A stretch of DNA of 64,000 nt from contig CANXME010002275.1 in the NCBI GenBank assembly GCA_948144175.1, positions 2,918,001 to 2,982,000 on the forward strand, read 5' to 3'. Of the stretch, positions 53,663-64,000 are shown piece after piece. Source of the DNA: Closterium sp. NIES-65 (Eukaryota > Streptophyta > Zygnematophyceae > Desmidiales > Closteriaceae). How positions within the stretch are numbered: the stretch's first letter is position 1; the number at the start of each line of letters is the position of its first letter. Both the position numbers and the translations under genes were made by a program. The notes under the pieces are model-generated. The model saw only the letters and a program-made list of their open reading frames with translations, had not been told where the DNA came from and ran no database searches.

Positions 53663-56600
53663 TCAGTTCAGAGCCATCCCAGCCAGCTTGCAACACTTCC
53701 AATGCTGCTGCTCCACCAGCCTCTTAGTCATCATGTCAGCCGGCTGCCCCGTGGTCTCACGTACCGCAACTCAACTTCACCCGCGGTCACCATGCTCCAC
53801 GTCCAATGCCATTTCACCCTCATGTGCTTTGTGAGTCCATGCAACACAGGGTTCTTAGCAAGAGCAATGGCACCCTGGCTGTCAAAGTAGAGTGGGGTAG
53901 GTCCTTGCTGCTCCTCCCCCAATCCAGCCAACAAACGCCGCTGCCACACAATCTCCCGTACGGCACGGAAGAGTGCCATGTACTCGGAATCCACCGAGCT
54001 CAAAGCTTGGTCAACCTGCTTCTTGCTCTCCCAAGCAGTTGGGCCTCCACCAACACAGCATATGAAGCCTCCCACACTTGTCATGTCCTCTGGTTCCGAT
54101 GCATATGATGCATTCGAGTAGGCGGTGAGGAATAAACGCCCGGGTTCAACACCATCCGCGCCCTTTTGGCGCCTTTGTGCCGCCGCCGAGTATTGCAGCC
54201 CAACGGTCGGTGTTTGGCCAAGATACTTGGCCACCCTCATTCCAGCTGCTACCTGCTCCTCATTAGGGCATTGCACAACCCTAGCCAGCTGCTCGGTAGC
54301 AAACGCGACGCCCGGTCGGGTGTTTACCGCCGCATACATGAGGCTGCCCACCAACGAGTGAAAACAGCGCCTCTCCTCTTCACAAACGCTCTCCTCCTCT
54401 GGTCCCTTCACACACTTGAACCCAGAGGGAAAGGGAGTAGCCACATGACCTTCACTCTGGCCGAAGTTGGCAGCCAACGCCTCCAGGTACTTCCGTTGGT
54501 GCACTCGCATGCTCCGCTTCTCCACGTCTCGTTCGATGTGGAGCCCAAGGTAGAAGTTCACGTCACCAAGGGACTTGCACTTGAACTTGTCATGCAGCTT
54601 CAGCATCACCTCCTTCACAAGGTCAGAGGAGGGTGAGAATATGAGAATATCATCCACATAAACCACCATGAAGCTCCTCTTCTCCCCCTCGCCAAGCATG
54701 AACAAGGAGTGATCGGCCGTTGAGGGAGTGAAGCCGATCCCCTCCAACACTTGGCGCAGCTTCATGTACCATTGCCTAGGGGCCTGCTTCAGCCCAGAGA
54801 GGACCTTCTTCAGCTTCCACACTCTGCCACTACCATCATCAAACCCCTCTGGCTGCGCCATAAAAATCTCCTCCTCAAGGATGCCGTTAAGGAATGCCGT
54901 TACGATGTCCATTTGTTTTACTACCCATCCTTTGATGGCGGCTCCCGCGAATAGGGTTCGCAGCGTCATCGGCTTCACCACAGGGGCAAACAGCTCCTTG
55001 AAGTCCACCTTCTCCTTCTGCTGGTACCCCTTGGCTACAAGCCTAGACTTGTAGCGCTCGATCTTGCCGTCGGCATCCGACTTGATTTTGAAGAGCCACT
55101 TGGACGTTATCGCCGTACGCCCCTCCGGTAGCTCCACCAGTTCAAATGTGTCATTCTCCTCGATGCTCTTCAGCTCACTCTCCATGGCCTTCTTCCACTC
55201 CTCAGCATCACTACTCTCCAAAGCCTCCTTGAGAGTTGCTGGTTCTCCCGGCATCTCCACCGGAGAGTAGAACGCGAAGGCACACTCCTCGTAGTCACTC
55301 TCCTCGTCGTCTCCGACCATCATTGCCGCTCCGGCCAGGGCTGTCTTGCCCTGCTTTCCAAGCGCATCATAGGTCAGCCTATAAGGGGGTTGAACTCTCC
55401 TCTTCCCCCTTCCTTCCTCCTCAACTGCAGGGACTTGAAGGCCTTGGCGTTGCTGCGGTGTGGCTCGAATCCGTGGAGCACTCGTAGTACGGGAAGGGAG
55501 TGACGGTGCACTCTCGCTCACTTGCTGCACCTCCTCTTCTTCCTCTGCATCATTGGCCTCCTCTCCCCCATTCACAAGGGAGGATTGCCTCGTGGTTGTG
55601 CTGCCGCTGCTCAGCTCCAGAGGCAGCTCCACATGCTCCAAACCGGAACTCTTCACCTCCCCAAACCGTACGCCTATCTTCGCCTCATTCTCCGCCTTCC
55701 AATCTTTGTACATGAAGTTCTCCATGAACTTGCAGTCCCTGCTCACCAAGAACTTCTTGGTGAATGGGTCCCAAAGAAGCCATCCCTTGCTGTTTTGAGC
55801 CATGCCCAAGTGCACGGCCCACACCGCCTTGGCACCAAACTTGTTGTGCCGAAAATGCTTAGGCACGAGCGCCATGCACATGCACCCGAACACCCGAAGC
55901 ATATCCACCTTTGGCTTCCTTCCTAGCCACTCCACATAGGGCACCCATTTGTCTGCTCCCACATGAGTCAAGGCTCTGTTCTTGGCCACACACGCGCTCC
56001 GCACCGCATCAGGCCAGAAATAGTCGGGTAGCCCGGCTTCAATGAGCAACCCGCGTGCCGCCTCCGTGACTGTGCGGTTTGCTCGCTCGGCGATGCCGTT
56101 CATTGCAGGGGAGTATGGCATGGTGAGGGAGTGCTGAATACCATTCTTCTTCAGCCACAACCCAAACTCCTTGCTCAGGAACTCTCCCCCTCGATCGCTG
56201 CGGATTGACTTGACTAGACGGTCTTGTTGCCGCTCCACCATCGGGAACCAATCCGCCTTCAACGTTTCAGCCACGTCGCTCTTCTTGGCCAGCACGTACA
56301 CCCAAGTCATACGGGTGTAGACGTCCACAATAGTGAGGAAGTACTCAGCTCCAGCAGCTCCAAGCTTCAGGGGGCCCACCACGTCCATCACCACCTCATC
56401 AAGTGGTGCCTTAGCCGTTGCCTCCGAACTAGAGAATGGGAAACGGGTGAACTTGGCTTGCATGCACGTCGGGCAGCCAAGTACCTCATCGGGCTCCCCC
56501 TTCACACGTATGCCAGCAACCATCTCATTCTTCACTAGCTGCTGCAAGATGGGCAGGGCCACATGCCCCATGTGTCGATGCAAGGTGAGCCAATCACACT

Positions 56601-58407
56601 CCCCCGTAGCCGAAGTTGGATTGGAGAATGCCGCGCTCGCAATAGCGCCCCACATACTCTCTCCGTGGTCCTCCTCCGCTGCTGCCTCGGGGTTCTCCTC
56701 ACCCTTTTGCTGCTCCTTGGCTGCTGCACCTCTCTCCATAGGTTCACCAAGCTTGCTGGTCCCTCCAAGATTGCACTTCTTGGGCTCCTTCTCCTTAGCG
56801 CGACCGTCCGCGCAATCGCCGCTACCAACCGCTCCACCTTTGGTGATGACGCTTGCTGCCACTTGCCTCTCCTTAGGCATTGGGACCACAGGGATCTGCC
56901 ACATCTCGTTGTAGACATCTCTGTCCACATGAAGGTCCCAAAGAATCCGATCGCCAAGCCTTGCGGTGTAGGTCTTGGCTCCCTTTGAGTTCGTGTCCAT
57001 GCTGGCCTTTGCCAACCGCCGCATGGAAATCAGGTTGGCAGCAAGGCTGGGCACCCAAAGCACATTCTTGAGGCCCACCATCTTCCCATCAGCACCCTTA
57101 AACATGGCCTTGCCCATGCCTTTCACCTTCGCTTGCTGCCCCAAAGCCGATGTGACATGCTTCACCGGTGACGGTTCGAGTTCGGTGAGCAAGTCCGGGC
57201 GAGGTGTCATGCTATAGGTAGCGCCACTATCGATCACCCAATAGTCCAGAGGGTGTAGAGTCACCTTCCCCACAGCTGCTGGCTCCTCAAAGCCTTCATC
57301 CTTCTCTGGACCAGTCGGTACTTGCGTCGACACGAAGTAGAATAGACCCGGGTACCGATCGTTGCTCGGGTCCTTGTCGTTGTCTCCGCTCTTCATGTTT
57401 GCAGCTCCGCCACCGCGACCGCCACGGCCTCCACGGCCTTGTCCTCTCCCTCTTCCTGCTCCTCTACCCTCTTGGCCTTGAGCAGGGGTCCAACCATCAG
57501 GGAGTTTGTAGCAGAAGCGCCACATGTGTCCGCTCTTGTGGCAATAGTGACACTCGCCATCAAATCGGCCGCGACCGCGTCCGTAGCTCTTGTCGTCGCT
57601 GCCGTAACCGCCACTCCCGCGGCCTCTGCCGAAGTTGCTGCCACCAAACCTTCCTCCCCCTCGTCCTCTGCCTCTTCCTCGACCATATCCAGCGCCATCT
57701 GCACTCGCCAACTCACGGCGGCGGAAGTCCTCTTGAAGGATAGCTCGCTTCACGTCTTCGAGCGAGAGGCGGGGCAAGTCGAGATTCAGGTTGATGATGA
57801 GCAAGGACCATGATTCAGGGAGTAGGGCCAGCAACTTGGTCTTCTTTTGGAGCTCACTATAGTTCAAATCAGCTCCCTCAAGCCGCGTCAACAAGTCAAA
57901 GAATTTCTGCACCCCTTCTTCATCCGCTTCATCCTCTTCAATTCGTAATGTCGCCATTTGCCGTTCCAACACCACAGCTACCGCCACTGTTGCAGGAGCG
58001 TGTACACCCTTGAGAGCAGCCCATTCCTTTGGTCCCTTCTCTGGTTCACGCTGGAAAGGCTTGATGTGACGGATTTGGCTGCTCCCCAACGCTTGCCCAA
58101 GTAGGAGGTAGCCTTGTGCGCTCTTCCGCACCCACGGGCTCTTCTCCGGGTCGTTCTCGGGACGCTTCTCCGTTCCTTCCATTACCTCCAGCAGGTCATA
58201 GTGGTCAAATATGTTTTCCATTCTGAAGGACCACTCAGCAAAGGTGTCACCATTGAACTTGTCAAGGCCAAACACTCTAGGCTCATCCCTAGATGGGCCA
58301 ACACTTGGTTGCACAGGCGCCATGGCTGAATCACGGGGTTGGCCTTGACCTTGGGCTTCTCCTCTGCCACCAGCACCTCTGCCACCCCTTTCCTCAGGTC
58401 CAGTCAT
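53663..58407 (-). CDS. H gag-pol polyprotein (about 1.57 kb codons, one frameshift near its end)
   Basis: ATG at 58407 (MTGPEERGGRGAGGRG); the frame is open to 53731. Gag residues about 40-260 (DKFNGDTFAEWSFRMENIFD, LLALLPESWSLLIINLN), RG-rich stretch, zinc knuckle CHYCHKSGHMWRFC near residue 284, protease VIDSGATYSM near 396. Integrase: HRHMGHVALPIL, CPTCMQAKF, VVMDVVGPL, IRSDRGGEFLSKEF, PAMNGIAERANRT. RT from about 1097 (KWLFKIKSDADGKIERYKSR, MDIVTAFLNG), active site YVDDILIF near 1250. RNase H follows (NASYAS, SVDSEYMAL), ending VELRYV near 53760. There a one-base shift moves the conserved tail (PADMMTKRLVEQQH) to the next frame, which stops at 53663. All catalytic motifs are present; the shift is so close to the end that activity may be little affected, or it may be a sequencing error. 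Confidence 0.92.
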
Positions 58408-58441
58408 TGTCGAAACTGCTCCAAGGGGCTCTGATACCACT

Positions 58442-59270
58442 TGTTATAGACACAGTAGGCTCCAATGTGCCTAAAACGAAAGATAGAGTGCACAGCCGGA
58501 TTTCTGCACAGCGGCTTCAAACGTTCATAGCGTTTTGGTCACAACTTCAAATGACCTGATTCAACTTGGATCTGAAGCGTCTGAACGTCGCCTACAATAG
58601 CCAATTTAGATCACACACTTTCACCAAGTATTTACGACACACTGTCGGTTTGAACGAACGGCACTATGGCAGCCGCTGTAGTCTTAGAACACAAGATAGG
58701 AAGAGATATGAAGAGTTACGAGTTGGGAATGACTCCCAGCTCCTACAAACCCCAAGAGCCGAGGTACAGTGATGTGGAACAGTGCCACACTGTCCCCAAC
58801 CACGAAGGGTCTCGAAACTACCCTTCACTAGGGCCTACACCAAGTGAAATGTTACACTACACAAAGTAATGTAACTATCTTCAATATCTTGAGGTGTACC
58901 CTTTCGGCGAGCTTCAAAATCACTTGAGGCTTGACACCAAGGCTCGGGCTCTTCATCACAAACTCATCCTTGAGTTCTTGATGGGTCTTCTGCACACACC
59001 TGCGACACGCCGAACGTTCGACACAGGACAAAATAGAAACCGCGCACGACAAAATAAAAACCGCGCGCGAGACACAAACGACCGCGTGACACGCGTCTAG
59101 CGATAACTCGCTATTGACTCGACACACACACTCGACATCATGACTCAACATTCACACACAATTATAAGCATGAAATATATATTATCCCATGCCCTCATAC
59201 CATTCCATACACACACACATGCACGCACACGTACAACAAGCCGAGTGCAAACCGTAGGGTTGCACCAACA
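58442..59270 (-). repeat. H 5' LTR, full-length
   Basis: 829 bp. On the minus strand it starts TGTTGGTGCAACCC and carries a TATA-like GGGATAATATATATTTCATG near 59185, a candidate promoter. It ends TATAACA next to the PBS. Confidence 0.92.
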
Positions 59271-62013
59271 CTGAGCCTGGGAGTCCTACGCCTGGAGGAG
59301 CCCTCTCCTTGGAGCAGCTGCGTGAGTGGTACTTCCAATACTGCAGCCTCAGGAGAGGTACCTTTGGATCCAGGCGTACTATTGGGAATGGTGCTAGTGC
59401 TTCTCCTCCTAGTCGGGAGCTCCCCTCCCGTGAGCGGATCCGTGAGTGGTACGAGCGGCACTGCACTCTTCGGAGTGGCACGCCTGGTGTCGCGGACCCC
59501 CTCGCTGCGTTGGAACTACGGTTGGCGTTGAGGACTTGGGCGCTGGTGCTGAGGACCTGGGCGTTGGAGCTCCTGCTGATGCTGCAGACCCAGGCGTTGG
59601 AGCTGCTAGTGGTGCTGAGGACCCTGGCGCTGGAGCTGCTGCTGGTGCTGAGGACCCGGTAGTTGGAGCTGCTGCTGGTGCTGAGGACCCTGGAGCTGGT
59701 GTCTCTACTGGTTCTGGAGTCGCTGCACGGTCGCGGCCGTACTTCGTTCCGCTCCTTCCGGAGGTTCTTGGTCAGCTCCCTCCTCCTTCTCCTCCTCCCT
59801 CCTTAGGGTGTCCTCCGTCTGTCCAGCTGCAAACGCAGCTACCATCTACCTCCTCTCTTCCTGGTCCTACTCCTTACATTGGTCCGACTGGAGGTCTTAC
59901 TGAGCGTCGCGAGCCTGAGTCTCATCCTGCGTCGCCTGAGTCTCGTCGTGCCTCGCCTGTCCGTGCTGTTCTCACAGGTAGTCGTGTCCCGCGTCAGCGT
60001 CCTCCTGCTGTCCCAGGCACTCACCGGATGGCGCTTTGTCCTTGCACTGCCCCACAGCGTGTCCCACTGCCGTCTCCTCCTGCTTCCTCTCTTCCTGCTC
60101 TTGCTGACCCGGGGTCAGACTCCCTTCGTGCTGCCAGTCCTATTGTTACGCGTCTCCTGGCTATTGTTGTCACTGACCCTTCCTTTGAGTCTGCTGCTGC
60201 GTCTGCCTTAGTTGCTGAGCTTGTCGACTTTGCTGCCACCTGTCGTCTAGACTACGCCGCTAGCCTAGTTGCTGAGTCTGAGTCTGTCTGTCCTCCGTCC
60301 GTCGGGGGTGAGTGTGCTCTTGGCACTGACGTCCTTGAGGACATGCAGGAGGAGTTTGAGTGCTTTGCTGCTGCTTTGCCCCATCTTGTGTCCATGCTTG
60401 TTGCCCCTGAGGAAGACCCGGATGCACCAGACATCCTGACCCCACGCTCTTACGCAGAGGCGATGGCCGGTCCCTACTCCTCGCAGTGGCAGAATGCCAT
60501 GGACACAGAGATGGCTTCCTAGAAGTCCCCACGCACCTACGTCAACGAGGTTCCCCCGCCTGGGGCGAACATCGTCAGTGGCATGTGTATTTTCAGGGTG
60601 AAGCGGCCGCCGGGCTCTCCGTCTGTCTTCAAGGCGCGTTACGTTGCACGAGGCTTCAGACAGCAAGAGGGAGTTGACTTCTTCCAGACCTTCTCCCCGA
60701 CCCCAAAGATGACCACTCTTCGGGTTCTGCTGCATGTCGCCGCTCAGCGTGACTACGAGCTCCACTCTCTTGACTTCAGCACAGCTTTCTTGCAGGGCAG
60801 CCTGCACGAGGAGATCTGGCTGCGCCGCCCACCGGGCTTCACTAGGTCGTTCCCTCTTGGTACCCAGTGGAGCCTCCGACGGCTAGTCTACGGTCTCCGC
60901 CAGGCGCCACATGAGTGGCACGACACACTGAGGACTACACTTGCGGCTCTTGGGTTCGCGCCTTCTACTGCTGACCCGTCGCTGTTTCTATGCACCGACA
61001 CTTCACTGCCGCCGTTCTACATCCTCGTGTACGTCGACGACTTGGTCTTAGCCACTGCTGACATTGCTCGACCTGCCCTCGTGAAGTCAGAGTTGCAGAA
61101 GAGACACACGTGCACAGACCTGGGTGATCTGACAAGCTATCTTGGCTTGCGGATCACCCGGGACAGAGCACGCCGCACCATCACCTTGACTAAGTCATAC
61201 ATGGCGCAGCAGGTCCTTCAGCGCTTCCGCTTCACGTACTCCTCGCCTCAGCCCACTCCTCTGCCTATCGGTCACTCGCTCTCAGCTCTGCCTTCGGATG
61301 AGTCCGTAGAGTCGAGTGGCACGTATCTAGAGCTTGTGGGTTGCCTCATGTACCTGATGACCTGCACTTGACCTGACCTTGCATACCCTCTTAGCATTCT
61401 TGCACGCTATGTCGCTCCCGGCCGTCACCGGAAGGAGCACATAGATGCAGCTACGAGGGTGTTGCGCTACTTGTGCAGTACGTCGCGCATCGGGCTAGTG
61501 CTTGGAGGGCGAGACCCAGTTGTTCTCACTGGGCACTCAGACGCTTCTTGGGCAGACGACCAGGCTACTCAGTGGTCGTCTTAGGGTTAGACCTTCAGTC
61601 TTGGCTCTGGTTCAGTTTCTTGGCGTTCTACTCGCTCTTCTTCTGTTCTCAGCTCCTGTTGTGAGGCTGAGATCTACGCCACAGCCATGGCAGCCTAGGA
61701 GCTACGCTGGCTCACCTACTTGCTGACCGACCTTGGAGAGCGGCCTCGTTCTCCTCTAGTGCTGTACGTTGACAACAAGGCAGCCATTGCCTTGTGTCAG
61801 GAGCAGAGACTGGAGCAGAGAACAAAGCACATTGCTCTGCGCTACTTCCTTGCTCGAGAGCTGAAGCAGCGTGGTCAGCTTCATCTGCGCTACGTGGTCT
61901 ATGAGGCCAACACTGCTGATGTGTTCACCAAGGCGCTTCAGCCTTGTGACCATCAGCGCTTTTGCACTCTTCTAGGCATTGTGCCTAATGGACCTCACTT
62001 GCTTACTGCTTGA
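59271..62013 (+). pseudogene. G linker end, RT and RNase H
   Basis: After H, the linker resumes with LREWY-type repeats (59290-59480) and a GAEDPGVGAA-like 10- or 11-residue repeat (59520-59720). Then PRPYFVPLL without the amber codon seen in C2/C4. A TAG at 60520 precedes RT (GMCIFRVKRPPGSPSVFKAR, LDFSTAFLQGSLHEEIWL, YVDDLVL at 61030). Stops occur at 61369, 61582, 61588 and 61695 in RNase H, whose end (61720-62013) is open. RT is the best preserved part. Confidence 0.87.
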
Positions 62014-62246
62014 GTCTGTTTGTACCGTGATCTCTATATATATACCTGCATGTTTACTCTTGCTAGGTTGTGATCATTGTACCTCTTGCTCTATTATAAA
62101 CCTGCATGTGAACTGGTCTTGTGACCACTTGCTTGTGCTCGGAATTTGTGTGGTATCCTTGAGGTCCACCCTGAGATTGTTTTGCCTTGCTTTGCCTTGA
62201 CTGGTCTTGTGACCCCTAGTTCTCCCCCACTTTGCCTATGGGGGTG

Positions 62247-62378
62247 TGTCAAATATTATATATGTTGTGCTTGTTTAGGCTACAGTGGGTTTGCCTATAG
62301 GGGGTACACATTTCTTGGGTTAGGCACTTGTACTGATTTCACTGTTAGTTCAACCATTCTTGTTTGTAAATTTCAACA
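62247..62378 (+). repeat. G 3' LTR
   Basis: 132 bp, preceded by CTATGGGGGTG, followed by TAGGA. Confidence 0.9.
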
Positions 62379-62383
62379 TAGGA

Positions 62384-63192
62384 AGCCGCACGTCGCTCCC
62401 CCCCCCCCCCCCCCCCCCCCCCCTTCCCTGCACACCTGCGTTTGCTTACCGCACATCCGAGTTCACTTCTCGCACGCCTTGCACGCTTCGCGCATACCTG
62501 AGCTCGCTTACCGCACACTCAGGGTATGGGGGTGACGGGTATGGGGGTGGCAGGTGTGCGCGGTCCCCTACTCCTCCTCCTCCGTCTCCCACTGCTGCAG
62601 CTGCCGCTGAGGGGGGTGGGTGTGTGGGAGTCGACGGAGTGGTGCTAGGGGGTGGGGTGTGAGTGAACCTAGGGGTGGAGTAGGGGGTGTGTGAAATGGG
62701 GTGGGATAGTTTGGGGAGGTTGAAGGGGGTGGCCGCCGTGAAGCCCGCAGCTCCAATCGCCCGTGAGACCGTTGCGCCAGTCGCCCGTGAGCCCGTTGCA
62801 CCAGACGCCCGCGAGCCCGTTGCTCTAGTGGCCCGTGAGTCCGTTGCTCCTGCCGCTCAAAGTTAGCCGCAGAGCTAGTTACTCCAGTAGCCCGTGTTCC
62901 AGTTGCTCCAGTTGCCACTGTGCCAGTTGCTCCAGTTGCCCGTGTGCCAGTTGCTCTAGTTGCGCCGTGTGCCAGCAGCTTTAGCTGCCACCCACTACCT
63001 CCTCTCTTCTCATAGTCCCTCCTCCTCCACACTTGCCCTCTGCGATAATCTTTAGCTTTGCTTACATTTGTGAACTTTAAACTGTTGCTTCTTGTACTTG
63101 TGCTCAGAATGTGTGGTGACATTATGATCCACCTTGAGCTTATTCTCCTTTGCTTGTTGAGCTGATTACACCCCACTTTGACTATGGGGGTG
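62384..63192 (+). other. D2 interior, 3' part: C26 run and GTTG/CCCGTGAG repeats
   Basis: Contains a run of 26 C (62398-62423), CACACC/CTTACCGCACA low-complexity sequence, and a 21-bp-like repeat around GCCCGTGAGCCCGTTGC (62755-62850), then GTTGCTCCAGTTGCC repeats (62895-62970). The same elements in the same order occur reversed in D1 (21930-22084). No protein can be supported. Confidence 0.75.
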
Positions 63193-63324
63193 TGTCAGAA
63201 TATTATGTTTCTCTAGTTTGCAGTGGGGTACTCTATAGTGAGTACAACCCTTTTAGGGTTTGCTATATGTATCCCAATGTTTTCTAGTGAACCCCCCCTC
63301 TTCTTCATTCATCGTTTCTTATCA
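63193..63324 (+). repeat. D2 3' LTR
   Basis: 132 bp, TGTCAGAATATT to TCTTATCA, with GACTATGGGGGTG before it and CCGGA after it. Confidence 0.9.
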
Positions 63325-63329
63325 CCGGA

Positions 63330-63655
63330 TGGTTGAGAACTCTAGGCCTTTGCCCTGGTAGTTGGTTTGCTTATATGAAACAATGACATAATCAATGTAC
63401 CTCTTGTACATATACGATATTGTAAATAAAGCCGATAAATCGTTTCCCAGTCAAAGAAGAGATCGCCCGCTCGATTCTCGTCGGATCCTTGCCGCTACGT
63501 CGTCGGACGTGAAACCTATTCAGGTCACTTGCTTGAAGCGCTCCTAGGTTGGTACACCCTAGGCCGGGAAATCCGGGAAATTTTATGTGCAGTACATCTC
63601 GCTTCAGGGCGAGATTCAACACTATCATGAGTCATTAGGGCTGAAACGTCAGTAC
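63330..63655. other. Target locus of D2, right side
   Basis: Continuation of the pre-insertion sequence from 48872. No gene recognised; AT-rich near 63370-63440. It ends where similarity to H begins. Confidence 0.4.
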
Positions 63656-64000
63656 ACCGGCCGGGTGTTTACCACCGCATACATGAGGCTACCCGCCAAC
63701 GAGTGAAAAGGATGCCTCTCCTCTTCACCAACGCTCTCCTCCTCTAATCCCTGCATACATTTGAGCCTAGAGGGAAAGGGTGTAGCCACATGACCTTCAC
63801 TCTGCCCAAAGTTGGCAGCCAACGCCTCCAGGTACTTCCGTTGGTGCACCCGCATGCACCGCTTCTCCACGTCTCGTTCGATGTGGAGCCTGAGGTAGAA
63901 TTTCACGTCGCCAAGTGCCTTGCACTTGAACTTGTCTTGAAGCTTCAGCATCACCTCCTTCACAAGGTCAGAGGAGGGTAAGAAGATGAGGATGTCATCT
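63656..64000 (-). pseudogene. Second copy of copia H, RT-RNase H fragment at the window edge
   Basis: Matches H at about 54312-54659. The minus strand reads KEVMLKLQDKFKCKALGDVK, IERDVEKRCMRVHQRKYLEA and EEERHPFHSLAGSLMYAVVN. It is cut at 63656 inside the RT-RNase H junction, so the end of the element is missing on this side, while the other side runs off the window. It is diverged from H by scattered substitutions and so is not a recent duplicate. Confidence 0.88.

Larger units (their letters stand above)
53350..59270 (-). mobile_element. Copia element H: nearly intact, unequal LTRs
   Basis: Flanked by CTGAG (53345-53349 and 59271-59275). The right (5') LTR spans 58442-59270 (829 bp), the left (3') LTR 53350-53621 (272 bp); the left copy lacks the middle of the LTR. 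Aligned parts differ at about six sites. The PBS TGGTATCAGAGCCCCTTGGA (tRNA-Met) lies at 58420-58439. H belongs to a different copia lineage from C/E/G: it has a conventional zinc knuckle, no Gly run in the nucleocapsid and no repeat linker. It is the innermost layer of the right-hand nest. Confidence 0.96.
49748..62378 (+). mobile_element. Copia element G, interrupted by H
   Basis: 132-bp LTRs at 49748-49879 and 62247-62378 differ at about a dozen sites. Flanks TGGGA (49743-49747) and TAGGA (62379-62383) are a target duplication with one change. The PBS reads TGGTATAGAGCAGG. Order: leader array, gag with Gly-rich nucleocapsid, protease, truncated integrase, linker (split by H), RT, RNase H. 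Several stops; inactive. Confidence 0.92.
48873..63324 (+). mobile_element. D2: non-autonomous LTR element carrying nested G and H
   Basis: Flanked by CCGGA (48868-48872 and 63325-63329). LTRs at 48873-49229 (with an insert) and 63193-63324 share TCTATAGTGAGTACAACCC and TATCCCAATGTTTTCTAGT. Leaving out G, the interior is only about 1.3 kb: a degenerate PBS (TGCCATCAGAGC at 49230), a GC-rich array (49330-49680), low-complexity sequence and a GACTATGGGGGTG tract. No gag or pol is present, so it must use proteins of another element. Same family type as D1. Confidence 0.88.

Overview
The window is repeat-dominated, GC-rich nuclear DNA of a plant-lineage (streptophyte) eukaryote. The evidence is a spliced NPH3/BTB-type gene, a chromodomain Ty3/gypsy element, many Ty1/copia elements whose primer-binding sites match plant initiator tRNA-Met (TGGTATCAGAGC), and a hAT-like element with CGGGTC subterminal repeats. 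The very GC-rich coding style and codon-repeat expansions would fit a charophyte alga or an early-diverging land plant; the species cannot be read from the sequence.

Host genes lie only in the first 10 kb. (1) Positions 1-2189, minus strand: an open frame for an acidic, Arg-Gly-rich (RGG-box) protein whose 3' end runs off the window. It is interrupted by an 816-bp hAT-like element (1197-2012) with a perfect 8-bp target duplication that falls on an in-frame Met codon. (2) Positions 3593-9712, minus strand: a five-exon gene, modelled here at 1341 aa, for an NPH3-like protein with two BTB/POZ modules. One intron holds a 22-bp minisatellite of about 21 copies.

From 10.2 kb to 40.4 kb is one nest of transposons. 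An old chromovirus-type Ty3/gypsy element (LTRs 10179-10454 and 40103-40381, TSD ACTAG) is cut into five coding pieces. Four insertions did this: copia C1 (+, 10828-17028), non-autonomous D1 (-, 18271-22084), copia C3 (-, 23011-30455) and copia C4 (-, 32460-39846). Copia C2 (+, 18506-21855) sits inside D1. Every one of these joins is marked by a 5-bp duplication, and the gypsy frame resumes across each.

From 41.4 kb to 63.3 kb lie a decayed copia E (41358-47759), an LTR-gag stub F, and a second three-layer nest. In that nest, D2 (48873-63324, TSD CCGGA) contains copia G (49748-62378), which contains copia H (53350-59270, minus, TSD CTGAG). H is nearly intact, and a fragment of a second H copy ends the window. 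LTR divergence, counted by eye, agrees with the nesting order.

The copia families C1-C4, E and G, and the pol-less D elements in part, share an unusual plan. A long GC-rich tandem array lies between the PBS and gag, and the C, E and G polyproteins also carry a repeat-coded integrase-RT linker, with a Gly-rich nucleocapsid wherever gag survives. C2 and C4 share an amber codon at the same place upstream of an intact RT-RNase H frame.
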